Assembly: GCF_028389875.1 (NCBI RefSeq)
Contig: NC_084663.1
Span: forward strand, 117,265,801 to 117,329,800
Length of the DNA: 64,000 nucleotides
Direction: 5' to 3'
Source: Rhea pennata
Lineage: Eukaryota; Chordata; Aves; Rheiformes; Rheidae
Part shown: one piece after another, positions 1 through 10,500 of the stretch
Position numbering within the stretch: the first letter of the stretch is position 1
How the letters are laid out: the number at the start of each line of letters is the position of its first letter
Program-made: the position numbers and the translations under genes
Notes under the pieces: model-generated
Database searches by the model: none
Seen by the model: only the letters and a program-made list of their open reading frames with translations
Told to the model about the DNA's origin: nothing

Positions 1-1425
1 GAGCCAGCAGGGAGAACACAAGGACAATACTATGTGCACCTGCATATCAGCAATGCTCGTTGTTAGTGAGTCAGCCAGACTAAGAGATGAGATTTAAAAA
101 TTGCTGTAATTCTCCATTTGGGAAGTCAAGATTGAAAAACAATACTACTAGGCAAAACAAAGGAGAAAGGAGACAGTTAGGGACAGTTAATCCTGAGGTC
201 ATCTTTTCAATCAGATTGTACTTTAACTTACACATGTTTCAACTGATGCAATTGTAATAGATGCAGACAGGATAACTGACTACCCAACACTTCTGTCCTC
301 AGGGGCATTCTCGCAACAGCCACAGTTACTGTTACATATACTTCTTTGAATGACAGCAAGAACCACACATGAGGAATACTTCAACTAGGTGGTTATACTT
401 TCTGTAGCAGACCTTGCAATTTGAGGAGGAAGAAGCATCAGCTACTGATACAACAAAGATCAGAGACTGCCGTGACTATGGACTTAGCAATAGCCTCCTT
501 CATTTAAGGAAAATCTCTTTAATAAAGAAGCTTCCTATTTCCCTCTACTCTAAAGCATCAAAACTAGAAAAATAAGTTTGATAGGAAAAGATGGTAATAG
601 CTTTTCCAGAGTCTTCTCCCACATTCCAAACAATACCATTATTTTGAGAGAAAAAAACCCCAAAAACTTAAAACATCATGAAGTTGAAGCTAAAGTTATA
701 GATGAATGCGTATAAGGAGCCTAATGCAAAACTCATTCAGAATATAGAAAAAGTCATCAAGCAGCTACCTACAGTAAAACATTGTTTTACAGTTATGACA
801 GTGCCTGAAGCTGTGCTGTCACACAGCTTGATAAAATACCATTAGAGATAAGCCTAGTAAATACTGTATCTCAAGTACATGATTACATCCCAAAATGCTG
901 ATTTAGCTAGGTAGATTACTCAGTTGGTTAGCATGTGGTGCTGCTAATGCCACGGTCATGGGTTCAATCCCGGTATGGGGCTATGCTGAGGGTTGGACTA
1001 GATGATCTCCAGAGATCCCTTCCAACCTTACCATTCTATGATTACATGCTGTGATAGTGGTAATTTAGTAATGCTTTTTTTTTTTTGCTCACAAGCAACA
1101 TTTTATTTGAAAGTGAAAAGATTGCTCGAGTAGTTAGGCCAAGAGCCAGCATTAAAGCACTATTTTGCTAAAAGAAAAGTGCTACAAGACAGCCATCACA
1201 ATTTAAATTAAGAATAAAATGACATTAAACACAAAACATAGCTTAAATACCTAATGAATGGAATGTGTATCTACAGAATAAACATTTACATTGTTTAATT
1301 AGACTATTTGTAAATCTGTATTTTAGATTTCAGCTGAAGTAAGACTCTAACCTAGAGGGGAAAACAAAAACAAAACCCAAGAAACTCTCCTTTGGCAAAC
1401 TTTCACAATTAAGAATAACACTCAC
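1..1425 (-). other. CRYZL1 intron (partial), holding one SINE
   Basis: This is AT-rich intron sequence. It contains a tRNA-Ile/CR1 retroposon (separate entry) and a poly-T tract at about 1076-1086. I saw no further CRYZL1 exon and no other gene. Confidence 0.8.
889..1047 (+). mobile_element. tRNA-Ile-headed SINE with CR1-type 3' tail (TguSINE1-like)
   Basis: The head at about 908-965 reads like tRNA-Ile: an A-box-like TACTCAGTTGG, then GTTAGCATGTGGTGCT, then a B-box-like GGGTTCAATCC. The tail at about 990-1042 has the avian CR1 3' end GGTTGGACTAGATGATCTC, then CCCTTCCAACC and CCATTCTATGATT. A 10-bp direct repeat, ATGATTACAT, occurs at 879-888 and 1038-1047 and may be the target-site duplication, though its first six bases also fit the CR1 terminal motif. 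The composite (tRNA-Ile 5', CR1 3') is what is described for TguSINE1 of passerine birds. Mismatches in the promoter boxes suggest an old, inactive copy. Confidence 0.8.
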
Positions 1426-1537
1426 CCACAGGAGGTCTAAGCCTCTCCAGGTACTGCTTATCTTCAAGACTCTGTGCAGTAGAGATTACTTTAGCTCCTC
1501 TATGCTGTGCTAACTGAATAGCTATTGTACCAAATGG
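1426..1537 (-). CDS. CRYZL1: CRYZL1 coding exon 7 (last one in window)
   Basis: The acceptor is TTTTTTCCTGCAG and the donor is GTGG|GTGAGT. The 112 bases give [17 protein letters not shown] then [20 protein letters not shown] plus one base. This completes the Rossmann glycine loop (G153-x4-G158) and the following helix and strand. The next exon, expected to encode a peptide like ARVIDVS..., was not found on either strand in 1-1425, so it must lie outside the window. Confidence 0.94.
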
Positions 1538-4500
1538 CTGCAGGAAAAAAGAAAAAAATAGAACAGTTCATCTACAGCAGCAATGTGATACAGTTGAAAA
1601 AGATTATATTGCAAAGGGAGGTCAGGAGAAGTCAGGGAGTATCCAGAAATAAACTTAGTCCTTTCATAAAATACATCAGAACCAAGTATTTAAGTATTCA
1701 GGGATCTGCTTCTGTTCCAACTGAAGCCAAAGAAAGTCTTCATTGACTGGGAAGTTCTGATCTAACTTTCAGGAGATTAACTAGTTCTTTTATTCAACAA
1801 TATAGCTCAGACTATACTCCAAGTAATGCAAGTACTGTAACTGTAGATGTAATTTCTAGCTGTGGGCCTACTTGACTGTTAAAGATGAAACGCTACCAAG
1901 AAAGAAGCTCCAGTCTCATTTACATAACTAATCTTTACTGTCACAAATTTAGTATCTTTATTAGCATTAAAGATTTCAGGAATTCAAATGAAATTATTTC
2001 TACCTGAGAGAAGTTAAAAAGCAGTGGAGGGAAAGAGAAGAAAAAAAATTAAGGTACTTTTTCTCTGGTTGTACCTGAGAGCTTAGCATAAAACAGCAAA
2101 AAGAACTACCTCTTTACTACCCACACAACATATAAAGGACAGTATTCTTGGCTCACTATCTTGCATGGAAGGCCCTTCCTACTAGCTCATTAAGTTAAGA
2201 GCAATACAGGAATAGAATGCCAGGCTTGATAAGCTCAGTATGTCATAACAAATCCAATATTTCTGGTGATAAGATCATTGTTTATGGCAGAGGTAATCTG
2301 TTCCAAAATAGTGGTGTTATTGCACAGTTGTTACCTACACTTGCTCCATCCATTATAAGTACAGATTTTCCAGGCGAGACTTGGGAAAGGTAGTGTAAGG
2401 CTGTATACGCTCGGACACCATCACGAACAGTCCCTGCTGCTTCAACCCAACAAACTTTTTCTGGTTTACGAACTATTTCAGGAAAAAAAAAAAACAAAAG
2501 AACAGGTGGGGTTAAAAAAAGAGGACCGAGTCCCTAACATTTCACTAAAAATAGTTTTTAGATTTTAATCAATGTCTAAAACATGAAAGATCGTAAGAAT
2601 CAAGTCAGCTACAAGTATCATTATGATCCACTTCACAAAGGCAGTAGCTAACAGCAATAATGAATTATTATAAATTATAAAATTATATGTGTGTATACAT
2701 ACATAAAGAATATATAATACATCAAATTATAAAACACAGCAGCTAGGCTGAGTCAAAATGGAGAAAGGCACTGGCTATTCTGAAAACAGATTGCTTCTGC
2801 AGCACTCCTGTGAGCTAACTCAAATACAAACAGGGAAGGAAAGAAAAAAAAAGAAAAAAGACACCCTATTTCTATCATAACCTTCTAATAGAAGGGATCT
2901 AAGGAGGCCACCTCTCCTCTTCATAATGAGGATTCTGACACTGAGGCTAGACAACATGAGATCCAACTCGTGAATTTGTAATTCTCTCTCTACAGGTCAA
3001 AAACATTGCCCTTCGTAAGCCATGGAAATAAATAGCTTCTGGAGGTTTTTCCAGAAAGAAAAGTCAATAAACTATTACTTGTCATCTGTTTTCTGCTGTC
3101 TCTACCTCCAAGACTGCTAAGAGTTTTCCCATTCTATCCCAGGCTTAAAGCCTCAGGAGATAAGATTCCTAGTACTTTAGTAACTTAAAAAAAAAAAAAA
3201 AAATGTGGACAATTTACATGACTTAGCGGACAGCTTAATCCTGAGCTAGAAAACCATCACAGCCCAGCTGAAAGTCTGAGATAGAACTAAATGAGTAAGC
3301 CCTATCCTCCTGAGGCATTAGGAAAGACAGCAGAAGTTTGGTCTGCTCCTTTAAACATAAGGATTGACAATCTGGACTGAATCAAGAGAGCTATACAACA
3401 ACATAAGTGATCACTTGGGATCATTTATTAGTGTACTGCAAAAGAATTAGGATTCTCATCACTTTGTGTGCCATTACATGCTACTTAGCACAAAGTAAAC
3501 TAAACTATTCAAGGGGAAAAAAAGTAAAAACTGTTTTCTGCCTCTGTATATAATTAGAAGGCAGTAGAGTCTCCTAGCTTTTGTTTTCCTGGTCATTGTT
3601 CCCCGAAAATTGCTTTCTCCAGCTCCTAGTCTGCTGGTTTTATTCCAATTGTTAGTCTGGTCAGAAATGATTATGGTTCTGAATTGGGTCAAAATGGGGG
3701 AGGGGAAGGAGGAGGAGGAGAAACAACCCCACCAACTATCTTCTAAAACATTTAATTCTGTAACAGATGAGGTGATACAGTAGAATGAGAAAATGAAGCA
3801 ACAAAAAGGGAAGTTAGAAGGAAATAAAATAAAAGAGTCAGCTTTTTTGTTTAGGGAAAATATTAACCCATTAAGTGATAACACCAAAGAAAAAAGTTTG
3901 AGAGTATACAATATTGAAAGCTTCTGTGAATAGGTGGAGTACACAGAAAGTTTGAATGCTACTACAGAACCCAAGTTTGTTTGAAAGTCCTAGTTAATTG
4001 CTGCCTATTAGAAAAGCCAAATTGAACTATAAAGATACAGTATTTGTGAATATTACCAAAATACATAGACTACGCACCCAAATAATGCTCATGAACTAGA
4101 ATAACTTCACAAAGACCAGACTCTTCAGAATCCAGGGGCAAAATTCCTGAAGGAAAAAACAAACAAACAAACAAACTTTAAGTCTCTAATTCCAAAGCAG
4201 CATATATTGTAAGTAAAACAAGACAGATGCTTCCAATTAAACTGTTAGTCCCACTTTGTCCGTGGTTCAGTTGCTTTCATCAGGCTTATGACAGGTCAAT
4301 TCTTCAGGGCAAAAGCCTGTAATCTGTTCCTGCAGTGCATGAGATGGTGCCACAGGTGATCCAAACAGTGTTTTAGAGGTAGGGCAGTAAAAAAGGGGGA
4401 CAATACTATCTGCATTTCTGCTTAATCTTTGTCAGATCATGTTTGAACTCATTTCACAGTGATCTCTGATGAGTGCTCCTCTTCCTGCTATGGAGCAAGG

Positions 4501-7500
4501 CTAGCAAGGAAGAAAACTGAGCTCTCATATTGCAGATGGCCACAAACCAAGCCAACGATGCAAATACGGGACACCAGGATGGAAGACAAGAGGTAAGTGT
4601 TGTTGAAAAGGGTAACAAAAAAAGGAGCAGAAAGAAGGAAAGAAAGAACAAGCAAGAATAAGTAAGCGTAGGTTTATAAAAACTGGAATAAAAGGAAATT
4701 AAAGAAAAAGCACAGAAAACAAAACAAACAGAATAGAGAGGAGAAAAAAATCCAACCTGATCATAACAGTGCTTTTTTTTCCCCCCCCTTTACTGACCAA
4801 ACAATGAGATTCATGCAGAGTAGATTCTATCCTCTGACTAGGCTTTGAATATATGTAAGACCCAGTAGAAACAAATAAAACACAGGAAGGTGGAAGTAGT
4901 GAAAGGGTGTTTTAAAGGCAGGTGGAGAGGGGGAGAGAAAAGGTTCAAGGGGTACACTTTCCTGGATAAAAACTGTAATATTTGTTTCCTTTGCCCACTC
5001 AAAATTTATAGCCTATTAGGCAAGAACAGGGGCTTTGGCTTAATAACCTCAGCAAGTTTGGCTACCACTTCTGCCAGTCCTTCAAAACTCCCATTCAACA
5101 AGGTTTTCCTACAGTGCTCATATGTATCTGCAACTTACTCAAGGGTTTATTTACATAATCTAGAAATGCTATCTACAGTAGTTACTGTGTAATTGGGAGA
5201 TAATGTAGAGGAAAAGAATCTCTGAACAGAACACTTTCTTATCACTTCTGACTTCCCTAATTAAGTCATCTTCTTTATTAAACAACATACAAACATATGA
5301 AAGAAGAAATTTGATTTACAAATATAAATCCTCTAAAGCATTATTCAAATTGATGATTAATACAATATCATATTCTAAATACAAAGAAAGACTCAAATAT
5401 CCTTAAACTAAAATAGCCTTGACATCTAAAAGTTTGCATTTAACATTATACTCTAGAAAACAGCAAAACACAATGAATCATACAAGATGACATTTCCTTT
5501 TCTTGACAAAGAGATGCAGAAGTTCAGGTGCAAGTCATACCGTCTTATAACACTAAAGACTTCAGTATGTTACAGTCTCCCAGGAGCCATTAGACATTGC
5601 TGTCAACTCGCATTGATTTCAGTCTCCGAAAACATTCAGAAAAATATGATCCCTATATACGAGGGAAGGAACTAAGGACATAGAGCATCTTAAAGAATTG
5701 CGCCCCTAAGTCAGTATACCTCATAACGTCACCAGAAGCTCCCACATTAAGTGCAGAGCTTTATTCATGCTATACCTACCATGCATTTCACACAAAAGAT
5801 TTTTCACTTTATTTGTGAAAAATACTCCACATAACATAAGGTTTTCCTTCACTGATTATTTGTTCAGTAACAGCACATGTGCAAGAACCAACACCCAAGC
5901 TGGCTAAAAGTCAAAACCTAAGCAGGTAAATTGTATATTTAAGTTCATGTCTCCAAGTATTTATGGCAAATTTAGCTAAGTATTATTCCCTGCCTTTATT
6001 TTAGTGAGAAACACAGCATAACTGATTGCTAAGAGATTTGGAAAGCAACAAATAAAACTGACTGTAGCTTTGAAAGGAAATCAAGAATATCTCTTTCTTT
6101 AAGAGATTTTTGGCTAGCCTGACATTTTTCAACTACGCTTTTCTTAGCTAAAGAAAAGATTACTCATAAGAGAATACATTTTACAGACAAAGAAAAATAG
6201 CCATCTGAACAACATCCTCCTTAAAGAAGGATCATAGAAATGCTGAAAGTGAAAAAAGGAGTTCTTCATGTAATTTTAGGTGCAGATTAGAGATTAAAAA
6301 AATCCAGTAGTTCCAGTAACTGCAGTATTGTTTTTAACATGAATAAGAGTAGATTTATAAATAATAATTCTATTTCCAAATTATTACTGTTCAGCTCAGT
6401 ATAGGGTAAGGGGTATATAGGAGGATTATACTCTTTGACAGAAGGGTAAGCTTTTTTGTGCAATTCAAGTGGAAGTATTTCTGACAATAATATTAAACTG
6501 TCCCACAATGCATAATTAAGCACATGAACAACCAAGCCCTTTGGCAATAGCTATTTTATTTTAGATCTGCCATTTGTTAACTAAGTATGAACACACAGCA
6601 ACTTAGAAGTGTATTTGTTAGGAAAGATTTACTGAAGAGAAAAACATTATACAGAGAATATTTCACTCTTGTCTTCTATCTTTGGAGTATCAATATCAGA
6701 TTTGTGAGAATGAACAGCTGTTTTGAAAGGGAATGCTGAGAGGTTTAGGAATTTAAAAAGGAGAACTTGAGTTTTCTTTCTTTTAGAGCTAAAAATATTT
6801 AATGCCTTTGTCTTTCTCTTGCCCAGTTTTCCCTAAGTGTAATCCTGATTCTTCTGAGCTTGGATTTGCAAACATTCAATACAGAATAATAAAAACCCAT
6901 ACAACAGAAGTCTCAAAGACAAAAGGAATCTGCTTCTTTCGCCATCCAGATCCCAGCTCCATGACGGATTCCACTCCTTTAATTTCAGATTTAGACTGAA
7001 GTAGCTCAGTTGATTCAGACTGATTTAATCAATATTTGAATCAACAATGGAATCAAGCCTTAATTCTCCCCCAAATCTCAAGTCTCCAACAGTCACTTAG
7101 AATGTCATTTAGCTTTTCCAGGTCTATTAGTAGATTTTCAGATTTTTTCCCTTAGCTACTTACTGAAGCTGTGTTCCTTAAGCTATAGGAGAAGGTGATT
7201 GAATATTTTCAAGTATTTGTAATTTCAACAGATGCAGCCTATCTCAGATAGATATGAAAGATATTTAAATGAGCAAAAGCATTCACAATCATACAAATTC
7301 TATCTTGAAGGTATTCATGTGCTATCTGCAAAATCTAAGAACTCCTGAACTGTTCTACTTTATCAGACTAAGTGATTTTTTACACTCTGTAAAATGGAAT
7401 ACTAATTCCAAACTGTAAGGATTACACTTTGTACAGTGAATCAATAACCATACATCCTATTCCATTGAATTTGGAGCTAACAATATAAAAAGCTACCAAA

Positions 7501-10500
7501 GATCTTCCCGAAACAGAAAAACACAGAACACTTTGCACATGGTTTAGACTTGGAAATCTGTTTTGAACAATAAAAAATAAGTAAACAAATAAAAGACCCC
7601 AAATCAGTGATTACTACTTGCCCTTCTGAGATAGCCTCATAGTAGGATCACAAATCATGAAGAAAGGTTCTCTGTGGTTAGAACTGAGGGGTGGGAGAGA
7701 AGGTCCACTTTCATAAGTGGGTTAAAAAAAAAAAACTACGTGTAATAAATGTTTCATTCTAAAGTGCAATAACAATAAAGATTCTACTTAAAGAGGAACT
7801 TGAATCAGTGTTTCTTTTTAAATGTGTCCTGTATTTAGCAAAATGCCTAAGTACGTGCACTGCTTTCAGCTATTCAAAATCCACTGAAAGTGATGAAGCT
7901 ACTTGCATGTTTAAGTTGCTACTATTTCTTCACTGAATTAGGAATTGACATGCCTTAGAATAAAGTGAACTGTCTTCTCTGTATTTGAAGATACTCACCT
8001 CTAGAAGCTAACTGTATATTTTTTAATCCCTCAAGACAACTGTAAATAAACCTGAACTTTGTTCATCCACAGAAAACACGAAAATCTGTATTAATTACAT
8101 TGGTGCTACAGATACAAGTTATTGTGTATTTATTCAAACATTGTGTTTAAAACATTCACTTTGCACAGCTAATTGTACGCTGGTGTATATTCTCAAGAAT
8201 TCAGTGAATGTAATATGACAGATTACAATAGCCAGGCGCCTGGCTCTTATATTCAAAAAATTCCTTAAGAGAACATTTTAAAAATAGAATTCTCATTTAC
8301 AGGAGTTTATTCATGTGACACTAGCTGAAACTAAGAATATATGTCTAATTGTAGCTTCAGTAATAATTATAACCTGAGCCATTCACTATAAAAAATATTA
8401 CTAATTATATGAGTTGATCAGACAAACAAGCAGTAACTTACCCACTACTTCATCATCTGGCTGAAAAAAGGACACTTTCCTTCCAACTTATGAAGGATGT
8501 ATGCATATTAGGAAAGAAGGAATGAATATTTAAATATTTATAGGTGACAATGAACATGCATTTGAGTATACTCTGTATCACTAGCTTACAACTAAACACA
8601 CTCTGCTAGTAAAAAATGTATTTTTTCTATTAAACATTTATATACTGAAAACTGGTCTTCTGCTTATTTTGTCTATGTTATGTCTACAAACAGTATATGC
8701 TAGTACACAAATATGTGTTTGAAAGATTTAAGGTTTAAACAACATGTCTAAGGTAGATATGCAAGTGAAAGATTGCCTGAATTCCTGAACATTATTTTGT
8801 CTTCACTATTCCAAGAAATATTTTACACAAATAAATGACAGGCTGTTATAACAGATAAGCAGGTAAGGCTTATTATATTTTATTTAGCTGCTGTGCATGG
8901 CCTTTTTACCCTGAGCAAATATGCAGGCATTACAGCTCAGTCCCTTTTCTACTTTTAACTTGAATATCATTACTGATGCTTCATCAGGAAAGCAAATACT
9001 AGCTCCTGCTATTAAAGTTATACCATACAAAGACAATTTACATGTCCTAGATTAGCAGACTTGAATTCTGCTCTTAACCCTCATAGGACAATTTTACTGA
9101 CTTACCTTCCAGCACAATTCCAGAAATTTCTCGACCTACAGGTAAGAGTTCCTTCTCCAATTTCATTTCTGACAAAAGCTAAATGAAAATAGTGGTTATA
9201 ACTTTCTTACCAAGGCTCAACTTTTGCATGTTTATCATCATCTTACAGCATTTGACACACGCATAAAATTGGGCCATTACCAAAATTTTATCTGGGGGGG
9301 GGGGGGGGGGGGGGGGAAATACACACACATTCCTCATTTAATGTTAGAGCCTTTGAAATGTTTTTCTATATTTTAATTTAGAAGCATACAAAACAAAAAA
9401 TAAACCCAGAGGGAATCATCAACTGCCAAACCAAACTGGGACTAAAGTCAGCATGCAGAGTGATAAAAGGGTTTTTACTGTAGGAGAACTCAAAATGACA
9501 ACTGATCTTTCTCTATAAATTAAGAACTAAATTACAGGTGCTGTGTATTTAAAGAGATATGCGGGAATACCATATCAATCTTGTGCCCTCCTTCTCAGCA
9601 GTAAGGCCATGGCCTCATATGGCATAAAGGGAATTGTGCCAATTACCCCCTAATGCCCTGGCTCAGAACCTTGAAAAGAAAATGTAAACACCTCTAGCTT
9701 TTATAAAAATTAAGTAAATACCTTTGTATCTATCCAGCTCAGTGCACAGGCTCTAACTTGTATTTTCACATCATTATCTCCTGTAGGAGGGAGGTTTTCC
9801 TAGGACAAATTTACAAGGCATTCTGTTACACAACACAACATGAATAGGCTAATAGAATTCTCTACAGATCTTGAAAGCACTTTTCCAGAGAGTCTTTATT
9901 AAATTTTCTTGATTGTAGTACTCCAGCTACAAAACACTTTTCAATGAAAATGAAACCGCTAACACAATGGATTTACAACGTATATTTTAAGTATATGCAT
10001 ATTACTGTTACAAACTGAGCACTAGACTTTCCTAAACCTCAAAAGATATTAGAAAGTTATTTTTCTGTTTTGTTTTTTTCTCCCAATTTAAATTTCACAC
10101 CCTTATCTGAAGCAAGTTTAGACAGATGCTAAGGGTTAATTACGTACTAACAAATGGAAGGAGACAGGAGTTTATAATACAACAGGGGTGATGAAGAATT
10201 TTAAGAATGAACTCAGATAATCACATCAAAACAAGGTGAATATTCAAGTAGATAACACAAAAGAAATTGTACTGACAAGGATTGATGTTGAGTCCCATAA
10301 ACGATGGGCACCTTATACACAATAAAGCTCTATTACTAAACATCTCCCCTTGCTATTCTGACTTTGGTTTTCAGCATCAATATATGACCTGATTTTAAGT
10401 AACTAAGTAGTGCTACTTGAGAGCACTTAATCAGCCAAGCTGAGTTTTGGACTGCTCTCTCCACACAGCTTTTAAAGAGCTAATTCAGGTACTGGTGACA

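Noticed and set aside
908..980. Possible functional tRNA-Ile gene
   Set aside because: The A box is damaged, acceptor-stem pairing is not evident and the sequence continues directly into a CR1 tail, so it is a SINE head.
2330..2338. Alternative exon 6 donor (GTAG|GTAACA) in CRYZL1
   Set aside because: Using it would shift the frame of exon 7, whose FGTIAIQLA peptide requires the upstream donor.
3474..3974. 166-codon open frame on the minus strand
   Set aside because: Lies wholly inside a CRYZL1 intron; Phe/Ser/Leu-rich, no family resemblance, no splice or promoter context.
8442..9105. Possible minor-class (U12) intron in CRYZL1, because TTTCCTAAT and ATCCTTCAT precede the acceptor
   Set aside because: The donor is a standard GTAAGT rather than the U12 type GTATCC/ATATCC.
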